A DNA stretch of 64,000 nt from Palsa-1033 sp963735455 (GTDB lineage: Bacteria > Chloroflexota > Limnocylindria > Limnocylindrales > CSP1-4): assembly GCA_963735455.1 (NCBI GenBank), contig CAVTKZ010000004.1, positions 434,001-498,000 on the forward strand, written 5' to 3'. This document shows, piece by piece, positions 41,412 to 48,927 of this stretch. Under the pieces are notes generated by a model. The model worked only from the letters and a program-made list of their open reading frames with translations. It searched no databases and was not told where the DNA came from. A program made the translations under genes and the position numbers. The stretch's first letter is position 1. Every line of letters begins with the position of its first letter.

Positions 41412-42671
41412 ATGGCGGACGACCCAGGAGACCCGTCGGGGCCGCGTCCCTTCGCCGAGCGCTACGCCGCCGATGAAGGCTGGACCTTCGAGACGCTCTC
41501 GGTCCACGCCGGCCAGGAGCCGGACGAGCTGACCGGCGCGATCGCCCCGCCGATCTACCAGACCAGCACCTATGCCCAGGATGGCATCGGCCGGCCGCGG
41601 GACGGCTGGGAATATGCCCGGACCGGCAACCCGACCCGCCGCCGCCTCGAGCGCGCGGTCGCCGCGCTGGAGGGCGGCGAGCAGGGGATTGCCTTCGCAT
41701 CGGGCGCCGCCGCAACGGCGATGATCGCCGAGCTGGCCCTGCCCGGCGACGAGGTGGTGATCGGTGACGACGTCTACGGCGGGACGTACCGGCTCTTCGA
41801 ACGGGTCCTGCGGCCGCGGGGCGTGATCGCCCGCTACGTCGACCTGGCCAGCGATCCGGCCAACGTCCGCTCCGTGCTCTCGCCACGGACCCGGCTGGTC
41901 TGGTTCGAGACCCCGACCAATCCCTTGCTCAAGCTGGTCGATATCGCCGGCGTCGCCGATGCGCTCGCGGTCCATCACGGCGCCGACGGCGAGCGGCCGC
42001 TGGTCGTGGTCGATAACACGTTCGCCTCGCCGGCGGTCCAGCGACCACTTGACCATGGCGCGGACGTCGTCTTCCACTCGGCCACGAAATACCTCGGCGG
42101 CCACTCCGACACGGTCAACGGGATCGTCGTCACCAGCCGAAGCGCGGTCGCCGAGCGGCTGCGCTTCGTGCAGAACGCGATCGGCGCGGTGCCCGGCCCC
42201 TTTGACTGCTTCCTGGTCCTGCGCGGCCTGCGCACGCTCGCCCTGCGCGCTGAGCGACATGCCTCGAACGCGGCCGCGGTCGCCGATTTCCTGGCCGGAC
42301 GCGAGGATGTCGAAGCGGTCCGCTATCCCGGCCTTCGGACGGGGCCCTATGCCCATCCCCAGGCGGCGCTGGCCGCCCGCCAGATGCGCAGCGCGGGTGG
42401 GATGGTCTCGTTCGTGCCGGCCGCCGGCGGGGCGCACGGCCGAAGCGCCCGGGAGCGGGCCGTGGCGATCTGCGAGTCGACCCGCCTGTTCACCCTCGCC
42501 GAATCGCTGGGCGGGGTGGAGTCGCTGATCGAGCTGCCGGCGGTAATGACCCACGCCTCGGTCGCCGGGTCGCCGCTCGAGGTCGACCCGGCATTGATCC
42601 GGCTGTCGTGCGGAATCGAGGCCGAGGCCGATCTCGTGGCCGACCTGAAGGCCGCCCTCGACCGAGCCTGA
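41412..42671 (+). CDS. Cystathionine gamma-lyase/synthase family enzyme
   Basis: 419 residues from the ATG at 41412 (a GTG at 41403 overlapping the cbs stop is the alternative). Family features are PPIYQTSTYAQDG, EYARTGNPTRRRLERAVAAL, FASGAAATAM, VWFETPTNPLLKLVDIAGVA, VVDNTFASPAVQRPLDHGAD and the PLP lysine in HSATKYLGGHSD. With cbs it forms the reverse transsulfuration pair making cysteine from homocysteine. Lyase is favoured over synthase from this context. After the TGA (42669-42671) a second in-frame stop (TAG, 42681-42683) shares a CTAG with the stop of the convergent lipoprotein. Confidence 0.88.
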   Translation: MADDPGDPSGPRPFAERYAADEGWTFETLSVHAGQEPDELTGAIAPPIYQTSTYAQDGIGRPRDGWEYARTGNPTRRRLERAVAALEGGEQGIAFASGAAATAMIAELALPGDEVVIGDDVYGGTYRLFERVLRPRGVIARYVDLASDPANVRSVLSPRTRLVWFETPTNPLLKLVDIAGVADALAVHHGADGERPLVVVDNTFASPAVQRPLDHGADVVFHSATKYLGGHSDTVNGIVVTSRSAVAERLRFVQNAIGAVPGPFDCFLVLRGLRTLALRAERHASNAAAVADFLAGREDVEAVRYPGLRTGPYAHPQAALAARQMRSAGGMVSFVPAAGGAHGRSARERAVAICESTRLFTLAESLGGVESLIELPAVMTHASVAGSPLEVDPALIRLSCGIEAEADLVADLKAALDRA

Positions 42672-42679
42672 GCCCAGGC

Positions 42680-43300
42680 CTAGGACGGCGAGGGGACGGT
42701 GATCGGGTCCTGGCTGGGGTCGGGCGTGATCGTGGTCGATGAGGTCGCGTTGCCGGCTGTCGTCGCATACGTGGCCTTCAACGAGCCGTCGCTGGGCAGG
42801 ACCAGGTCGACGGCCACCGAGTTGCCCCCGGCGAGGCCCAGGACCGCGGCCGGATAGCTGGCCGTCAGCTCGAGCATGTCGCCGGTCTGGGCCACGACGG
42901 TCGCCTGGCCGGGCGCCTTGAGCGCATCGAGCGGATTGCCGCTCGGGACATTGCCGTTCACCTCCACCCAGCCGGCGCCCGACTGGAGGACCCATGAGCG
43001 GGGCGCCAGGGTCCGGTAGGTGATCGCCACGCCGTTGGTGGTGACCGTGAACTCGCTGCCGCCGGCGATCCAGCGGCCCTTGGCTTCGGTGGCGACCTGG
43101 CCGCCGATGCTGACCGTCGTGTCGAACGAGTAGCCCTTGGCCAGCTGGCCGAGAACGGCCGTCAGGTGGGCCGCCCCATCAGCCGAGACTCCGCCGGATG
43201 GCGGGCTGCCGGAGCCTGCCGGCGAGCTGGGATTGGTCGAGCTGCCGCAGGCGGCCAGGCCGGTCGCCAGGGCCAGGAGGCCGGCGCCGAAGAGGGCCAC
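42680..43300 (-). CDS. Lipoprotein, LppX/LprG-like
   Basis: 206 residues from a GTG at 43300. A short signal ends GLAAC with C18 as lipid anchor, then a Ser/Gly/Pro-rich linker. The mature domain (AHLTAVLGQLAKGYSFDTTV, EFTVTTNGVAITYRTLAPRS, VDLVLPSDGSLKATYATTAG) looks like the half-barrel fold of LppX/LprG/LolA proteins, which carry lipids across the periplasm or wall. The match is by pattern only. The start could be further upstream, because the charged n-region RRRERG precedes the GTG in frame. A hairpin at 43342-43364 separates it from the upstream gene. Confidence 0.6.
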   Translation of the reverse strand: MALFGAGLLALATGLAACGSSTNPSSPAGSGSPPSGGVSADGAAHLTAVLGQLAKGYSFDTTVSIGGQVATEAKGRWIAGGSEFTVTTNGVAITYRTLAPRSWVLQSGAGWVEVNGNVPSGNPLDALKAPGQATVVAQTGDMLELTASYPAAVLGLAGGNSVAVDLVLPSDGSLKATYATTAGNATSSTTITPDPSQDPITVPSPS

Positions 43301-43341
43301 GCCACGTTCGCGACGACGCCCTCTACCGGCGGGGGGATGCC

Positions 43342-43364
43342 GCCGCTGCGTCGTCCGCAGCGGC
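43342..43364 (-). terminator. Hairpin between two exported-protein genes
   Basis: GCCGCTGCG and CGCAGCGGC pair perfectly across a TCGTC loop. No T-run follows, so it may be an attenuator or RNA-stabilising hairpin rather than a full terminator. Confidence 0.4.
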
Positions 43365-43377
43365 GTGGTCGACTGGC

Positions 43378-44437
43378 TCAGTGCGTGGGCTTGCTGTGGG
43401 TCTTGACCGGCGGGCCCCAGTGCAAGTGGTTCCAGAGGTGACCCAGGCTGAAGCCGTGGCCCTTGCCGCCGCAGTCACCCGAGCGGCCCAGGACGTACAG
43501 GCTGTACGTCCCGTCCTTCTGGGCGATCAGGTTGACGAAGACGCCCGTCCGGCCCTTGTCGAACCAGGCCAGGAAGCCGTGTCCGAACGTCTTCTCGGTG
43601 GCCGTGCCGCCCGTGGACCCGTCATAGACGACGGTGCCGTCGGAGGCGACGTGGTAGTTGACCTTGACCGGGGTCCCGGCGCAGGTGTTGGCCGACCAGG
43701 TCCGGGCGCCGCCGGCGACGAGGCTGGCCAGGCTGCCGTTCAGCTTCTGGGCATCCCGACCGCTGAGGGTGATCGACAGGCCGGCGCCGCCGTCCTTGGC
43801 CACGTTGACCGAGATCGTCAGGGTCTTGCTGAAGCCCTGCCAGGTGAACTTGCCGCTCGCCGTGGCGTGGCTGCCCTTGTCCTTGTCAGCGGACTTGGTG
43901 CTGCCCGGCTTGAGCAGGTGAACGGGGGCCGGAGCCGGGGTCCAGACGACGCCGGCCGGGGTGGTCACGGTCCCGATCGCGACGGTCGGGTTGCCGCTGC
44001 TGTCCTTTCCGACGGTGTAGTCGGCTGTCGACTTGGTGCCGGTCGCGAAGACGTCCGACGACCAGCTGCCGGTCCCCAGCAGGTCGGCGAGGCCGCTTGG
44101 CCCGGGCCTTGATCGCCAGCTGGCCGCCCTTGGCCTTGACGGTGACCTTGACGCTGCCGTCCGTGTTGGTGAACTTGACGAAGTCGTCGCCCGACTTGGT
44201 CTTCGAGAGGGCCGTGCTCGGATCGAGCGCGACGCCCGAGATGGTTCCACCCGCGTCGAGGGTGACGGCCACCGTCAACGGGGTGCCGAGCAGGGGCAGG
44301 GTGGCGGTCATCCCGCCCGTTTCGGCAATCGGCGCGTTCGTCGTGGCGGCAACCCCGGCGGGTGCGACGGCCAGCAGGAATGCGGCCACGGCGAGGCCGC
44401 TCAGACGCAAGGGGGTGCGGATCGCGTGGTTGGTCAT
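43378..44437 (-). CDS. Secreted hypothetical protein (one frameshift)
   Basis: About 352 residues if one extra base near 44098 is removed. An ATG with GAGGAG upstream opens a classical signal peptide (PLRLSGLAVAAFLLAVAPAG, cleavage after AAT or VAA). The mature part contains beta-strand rich segments (ATLPLLGTPLTVAVTLDAGG, SVKVTVKAKGGQLAIKARAK) and after the shift SGLADLLGTGSWSSDVFATG, a Gly/Thr-rich middle, and a C-terminus rich in His, Gly and Lys (GHGFSLGHLWNHLHWG). Two cysteines (NTCAGT and SGDCGG) may form a disulfide. No family recognised. It diverges from the permease operon. Confidence 0.55.
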
Positions 44438-44511
44438 TGGCTCGGTCTCCTCGTTGCTCACGAGCCCCGGCGACTGGCACTGCGTCGTCACGCGCTTGGG
44501 CTCGCTGTACG

Positions 44512-44537
44512 TTTGAGCACGCTCCTTTGAGCACGCT
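44512..44537. repeat. Two copies of TTTGAGCACGCT
   Basis: Exact 12-base copies at 44512-44523 and 44526-44537, in the 214-base gap between the divergent secreted-protein and permease genes. They could be paired regulator sites. Confidence 0.55.
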
Positions 44538-44636
44538 GATGGGCTCACCGTACCCCGGATCGGCGTTCCGTGCCCAAAACGGTGGTCCCGGATTCGCGTG
44601 GCCCCTTGGTCCCGGGGGGTGGTGCACGGCAGCCGC

Positions 44637-44642
44637 TACGCT
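44637..44642 (+). promoter_or_regulatory. -10 box TACGCT for the permease operon
   Basis: TACGCT is 9 bases before the ATG at 44652. Confidence 0.4.
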
Positions 44643-44651
44643 GTCGCCGAT

Positions 44652-45569
44652 ATGGCCTCCTTCCTCGTCCGCCGGCTGCTGGCCAACGCGATCGTGGTCG
44701 TGGGCGTGGCGTTCATCGTCTTTGCCCTCGTCTTCCTGGCCAGCGACCCGGCCCGGGCCCTCCTGCCCCTCGATGCACCACCGGCCGCCGTGGAGTCCCT
44801 GCGCCTGAACCTGGGCTTCAATCAGCCCATCCCGATCCAGTTCCTGGGCTTCCTCGGACGGGCGATCCAGGGCGACTTCGGGACGTCGACCCGGACGCTC
44901 GAGCCGGCCCTGGGGATGGTCCTGGCTCGCCTGCCGGCGACCCTCGCGCTGGGTGCGGCCGGGCTCCTGGTGTCGCTCCTGATCTCGGTCCCACTGGGCA
45001 TCGCGGCCGCCGCGCGGCCGGGGACGTGGGTTGACCTGACGGCCCGGTCGGTGGCCATTGCCGGCCAGGCGGTGCCCGGTTTCGTGCTCGGCCAGGTGCT
45101 CATCCTGGTCTTTGCCGTGACCTGGCGGATCCTGCCCGTGTCGGGCTCAGGCGGGCTCAGCTACCTGGTCCTGCCGGCGATCGTGATCGGCCTCGGCTCA
45201 GCCGCGGGGCTGACCCGGATCCTGCGCTCGGGCCTGCTCGACGTCCTCGGCAGCGATTACATCCGGACCGCCCGGGCGAAGGGCCTCGGGCCGCGGCCGG
45301 TGATGCTCCGCCACGCCCTGCGCAATGCCGCGATCCCGTTCGTGACCTTCCTGGCCTTCGACCTCGCCGCGATCGTGTCGGGGGTGATCGTGGTCGAGGT
45401 GATCTTCAGCTACCCGGGGATGGGCCTGCTGGTCGTCCAGGCGGTCACCAACCGGGACCTGCCGGTGATCCAGGCCTTCACCTTCGTGGCCGCGCTGACG
45501 ATCGTCACGGTCAACCTGGGGCTCGACGTGGTGTACGGCCTGCTCGACCCCCGGATCCGGCTGGGCTGA
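44652..45569 (+). CDS. ABC transporter permease, DppB/OppB type
   Basis: 305 residues. It starts with MASFLVRRLLANAIVVVGVA, the usual N-terminal helix, then NLGFNQPIPIQFLGFLGRAI and GDFGTSTRT, and has six helices. The EAA loop contacting the ATPase is in RTARAKGLGPRPVMLRHALR. This family imports peptides, nickel or sugars as heterodimers with a DppC-type partner, which is the next gene. No solute-binding protein or ATPase gene lies on either side, so these subunits must come from elsewhere or the operon has lost them. Confidence 0.86.
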   Translation: MASFLVRRLLANAIVVVGVAFIVFALVFLASDPARALLPLDAPPAAVESLRLNLGFNQPIPIQFLGFLGRAIQGDFGTSTRTLEPALGMVLARLPATLALGAAGLLVSLLISVPLGIAAAARPGTWVDLTARSVAIAGQAVPGFVLGQVLILVFAVTWRILPVSGSGGLSYLVLPAIVIGLGSAAGLTRILRSGLLDVLGSDYIRTARAKGLGPRPVMLRHALRNAAIPFVTFLAFDLAAIVSGVIVVEVIFSYPGMGLLVVQAVTNRDLPVIQAFTFVAALTIVTVNLGLDVVYGLLDPRIRLG

Positions 45570-45570
45570 G

Positions 45571-46449
45571 ATGGACGAGGCCTGGTCGGACTCGCCGCCG
45601 CCCTGGTCCCCGGGCAGGCTCAGCACGCCGGTTGCGATCGGCGGCGGCCTTGTCCTGGCCATCGTCGGGTTGGCCCTGCTGGCGCCCTGGATCAGCCCCC
45701 ACGACCCGCTGGCCCAGGTCCTGACCGACCGGCTCAAGCCACCGGCCTGGCTGCCCGGCGGCTCGTCAACCTACCTGCTGGGCACCGACGCCAATGGGCG
45801 GGACCTCCTGTCCCGGATCCTGTGGGGCGCCCGGACCTCGCTCGAGATCGGCGTCCTGAGCGTCCTGCTGGGTGCCGCGATCGGGGTCAGCGCCGGCCTC
45901 CTGGCGGGCTACCGGGGCGGCTGGCTGGACACGCTGATCGGCCGCCTTGCCGACATCCAGCAGGCGATCCCGCTGCTGATCCTGGCCCTGGCGGTGATCT
46001 CCGTCGTCGGATCGTCGATCCTGAACCTCGTCCTGGTCCTGGGCATCGGCTCGTGGCTCTTCTACTACCGGGTCGTGCGCGGCGAGGTGCTGGCCGTCCG
46101 CGAGCGGCCGTATGTCGACGCGGCCCGGGCGGTCGGCGCCGGCGACGGGCGGATCCTGCTCCGCCACATCCTGCCCAACGTGGCCGGCTCGATCGTGGTG
46201 ATCGTGACCCTCGAGCTGCCCCAGGTGATCCTGTTCACGGCCGGCCTGACCTTCCTGGGCCTGGGCGTGCCGCCGCCGACGCCCGAGTGGGGCCGGCTGA
46301 TCTTCGAGGGCCGGGACTACCTCCAGAGCGCCTGGTGGCTGACCGTCGAGCCGGCCGTCTTCCTGGTCCTGTTCGTGCTCGGGGTGAACCTGCTCGGCGA
46401 TGCCCTGCGCGATCGCCTCGACCCGGTCCGAAGGCAGCGTGGGCGCTAA
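45571..46449 (+). CDS. ABC transporter permease, DppC/OppC type
   Basis: 292 residues, starting 1 base after the DppB stop. It has the N-terminal helix (AIGGGLVLAIVGLALLAPWI), the family loop LLGTDANGRDLLSRILWGAR, a periplasmic/cytosolic core with five more helices, and the EAA motif in YVDAARAVGAGDGRILLRHI with LPNVAGSIVV. It forms the heterodimeric pore with the upstream DppB-like protein. The substrate cannot be inferred because the binding protein is missing from the neighbourhood. The next gene, a 61-residue protein, is separated by a probable promoter (TATCAT near 46455). Confidence 0.86.
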   Translation: MDEAWSDSPPPWSPGRLSTPVAIGGGLVLAIVGLALLAPWISPHDPLAQVLTDRLKPPAWLPGGSSTYLLGTDANGRDLLSRILWGARTSLEIGVLSVLLGAAIGVSAGLLAGYRGGWLDTLIGRLADIQQAIPLLILALAVISVVGSSILNLVLVLGIGSWLFYYRVVRGEVLAVRERPYVDAARAVGAGDGRILLRHILPNVAGSIVVIVTLELPQVILFTAGLTFLGLGVPPPTPEWGRLIFEGRDYLQSAWWLTVEPAVFLVLFVLGVNLLGDALRDRLDPVRRQRGR

Positions 46450-46532
46450 GGGCGTATCATTGTTGGTCCTGCCGCGGTCCAGCGTGACGGTCCGGGCATG
46501 CCCAGTCCCACACTGACCGATCGGAGCCCGCG

Positions 46533-46718
46533 TTGGCCCTCACACCTCCCGCCAAGCCCGGCATCACGCCTGAGTTCAAGCACGTGATCGACGAGTACAA
46601 GCACCGGGAGCAGACGGTCACTTGCGTCTGTGGCTGGCACGGCAGCTCGGTCGGCATCGACGGTCAGCCCTCGGCCTGGACCGCCCACCTGATCTCCGTC
46701 CGGGGCAAGAAGCGCTAG
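46533..46718 (+). CDS. 61-residue protein with a Cys/His metal site
   Basis: It starts at a TTG with GGAG 9-10 bases upstream. The sequence MALTPPAKPGITPEFKHVID then EYKHREQTVTCVCGWHGSSV and GIDGQPSAWTAHLISVRGKK has a C31-x-C33-x2-H36 cluster and H52, enough for one zinc ion. Small proteins with the same CxCGWxG...W..H pattern occur in other high-GC bacteria, with no known function. It converges with the GGDEF gene. Confidence 0.6.
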   Translation: MALTPPAKPGITPEFKHVIDEYKHREQTVTCVCGWHGSSVGIDGQPSAWTAHLISVRGKKR

Positions 46719-46763
46719 TCCGCTTCGAACGGCTCCCGCCCGGGAGTCGCCAGCCGGGCTGGG

Positions 46764-47682
46764 CTAGCCGCTGACCTCGCGGGCGGCCCGCCGCCGATCG
46801 ACCTGCAGGCGCTCGTCGGCGATCCGGATCGCCGCCGCCAGGTCCGAGCTCGGGGTAGGGCAGGCCCAGCCGATCGCAACCCGGGTCGAGACCGCGCCGG
46901 CCGCCAGCCAGCGATCGCACTGGGTGCGGACGCGCTCGGCAAAGTTGATCGCCTGGATCTCGTCGGTCTCGGGCATCAGCACGCCGAAGCGGCTCGGGCC
47001 GAGGCGGGCGACATGGTCGGTGGCCCGCCCGTTGCGGCTGAGGGTCTCGGCGATCGCCGGGATCAGCCGGTCGGCCGCATCGGTGCCCAGGCGGCTGACG
47101 AGGCGCTCGAAGCCGTCCAGCTCGAGCAGGACCACCGTGATCGGTCGCCGGTAGCGGCTGAGGCGCGTGCTCTCCTCGCGGATCCGGCGCTCCCAGTCGA
47201 CTGCCTCGTCGACGAGCGGCTGGTCGGCGGGCGCCGTCCGGCGCGCCGGGGGGGCGTCGGTCCAGACCACGGTCTCCTCGGTCGGTCCGCCACCGAGGTC
47301 GGTCAGGCGCGGGGTCGGCACCTCGAACTCGATCTCGGGTGGCTCTTCCCGCGGCCCGAGGGCAGTCGGCGGGGAAACAAAGAACGCGATCGCATCCTGG
47401 TCGGCCGCATGGGCCTCATCCTCGAGGACGGATCGGAAGCGTCGGGCGTCGTCGGCGGCGGTCACGGGTTCGATGCTCTCCTGGGACGTAGCTGGGGGGT
47501 CGTGATTGAGGTGATCCGGCGTGCTTGTTGCCCTTCCCCCCCTGGCGTCGTCGATGCCAGCGCCCGTCTCGACGGCCGTTGGCCGAAGTCGGCGAACGAG
47601 GGTGACGATGAGGACACCCATGATGACAAGATTTCGCAAGAATTGCGATTCCAATGGCGATGATGAGCGGATCAGTGGACAT
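46764..47682 (-). CDS. Membrane-anchored GGDEF-fold protein with degenerate catalytic motif (one frameshift)
   Basis: About 305 residues if an extra base near 47628 is removed. The ATG at 47682 (GGAG upstream) gives MSTDPLIIAIGIAILAK, and the anchor continues in the next frame with MGVLIVTLVRRL; a TTG at 47654 is the alternative start. A disordered acidic linker of about 100 residues follows, then a diguanylate cyclase fold: ITVVLLELDGFERLVSRLGT, ADRLIPAIAETLSRNGRATD, HVARLGPSRFGVLMPETDE. The GGDEF signature is replaced by G-P-S-R-F, so it cannot be an active cyclase. It may bind c-di-GMP or GTP, or act as a scaffold. Confidence 0.68.
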
Positions 47683-47911
47683 CCTGGCTCCGTTCGAGCG
47701 ACCGATCGCGCCCGGGTAGAGCATGATCGCCCGCCCTTCCGCCACCGACAACAGTCCTAACCACCCCCCGGACGAATTCGTTGGTGCCGCCGAGCACCGA
47801 GCGGTGGGTCCGGTCGGGAGGCGTGGGCTGCGGGGTTGCGTCGTCCGTCCCGGCCGCGTATTCTCCCGGCCCGGTCCGCTCCCAGAGGCGGACGGCAACT
47901 CGAGGTCAGCC

Positions 47912-48865
47912 GTGGCACGCGCGATGTGGCGAGGGGCGATCCAGTTCGGGCTGGTGACGATCCCGGTCAGGCTCTACCTGGCCACCGAATCCAAGGGCAT
48001 CAGCTTCCACATGCTCCACGACAAGGACCTCTCTCGGATCCAGATGAAGACGTACTGCCCGGTCGACGACGAGGTGATCTCGCGGGGCGACACGGTCAAG
48101 GGCTTCGAGTACGCGCCCGGCCAGTATGTGGTCGTCACCGACGAGGACCTGGCCGCCGTCCCCCTCAAGACGGTCCGGGCGATCGAGATCGAGCTGTTCA
48201 CGGCAGCCAACCCCGACAATGCCGCGGTCCGCTTCGTGAAGGGCGCCTACTACCTCGAGCCCGACCCGATCGGGCGCAAGGCGTTCTACCTCCTCCGCGA
48301 GGTGCTGGCCGACAAGCAGCTCACGGCGATCTGCAAGGTCGTGATCAAGGATCGCGAGGTCCTCGGCGCGATCGACCCGTTCAGCACGACGATGCTCCTG
48401 ACCACGCTCCACTGGCCCGACGAGATCCGGAGCGTCGCCGAGCTCGACCTGCCCGACGAGCTGCCCGAGGCCAAGCCCGCCGAGAAGGCGATGGCCGAGC
48501 AGCTGATCGGGGCGATGACCGCCGACTTCGACCCGGCCGCCTACCACGACGACTACCGCGAGGCGCTCCTCAAGCTGATCGAGGACAAGGTCGCCGGCCA
48601 GGAGACGGTCGAGCCGGTGGCCCCCCAGCCGGCGACGAACCTGGTCGACCTGATGGCCGCCCTCGAGGCCAGCGTCAAGGCGGCGGTCGAAGCCCGCGGC
48701 CAGAAGGTGCCCACCTCCGTCGATGCGGCCCGGACCGCCAAGAGCGAGGCAAAGGCCGCGAAGGGCAGCCGGGATGCGGCGGCCAAGTCTGCCGATCTGG
48801 CTGCCGATCTGGCCGCCGACCAGGCCGAGGCCGCGCCGCCGGCAAAGCGCCGCAAGTCCGCCTGA
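47912..48865 (+). CDS. ku: Non-homologous end-joining protein Ku
   Basis: 317 residues, start GTG at 47912. The Ku core is clear: MWRGAIQFGLVTIPVRLYLA, HMLHDKDLSRIQMKTYCPVD, GFEYAPGQYVVVTDEDL, YYLEPDPIGRKAFYLLREVL and the LigD-contact region up to about 255. The C-terminal 60 residues are Lys/Ala/Asp-rich (AARTAKSEAKAAKGSRDAAA) and end in PPAKRRKSA, the basic tail that lets bacterial Ku thread inward on DNA. Ku dimers bind double-strand ends and recruit LigD, which is encoded 62 bases downstream. Confidence 0.93.
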   Translation: MARAMWRGAIQFGLVTIPVRLYLATESKGISFHMLHDKDLSRIQMKTYCPVDDEVISRGDTVKGFEYAPGQYVVVTDEDLAAVPLKTVRAIEIELFTAANPDNAAVRFVKGAYYLEPDPIGRKAFYLLREVLADKQLTAICKVVIKDREVLGAIDPFSTTMLLTTLHWPDEIRSVAELDLPDELPEAKPAEKAMAEQLIGAMTADFDPAAYHDDYREALLKLIEDKVAGQETVEPVAPQPATNLVDLMAALEASVKAAVEARGQKVPTSVDAARTAKSEAKAAKGSRDAAAKSADLAADLAADQAEAAPPAKRRKSA

Positions 48866-48927
48866 TCGGCCGGCCTGGCCTGGGCTCGGCCGCCGCGCCC
48901 GCCGACTGAACCCGGCCGCCGCCAGCG

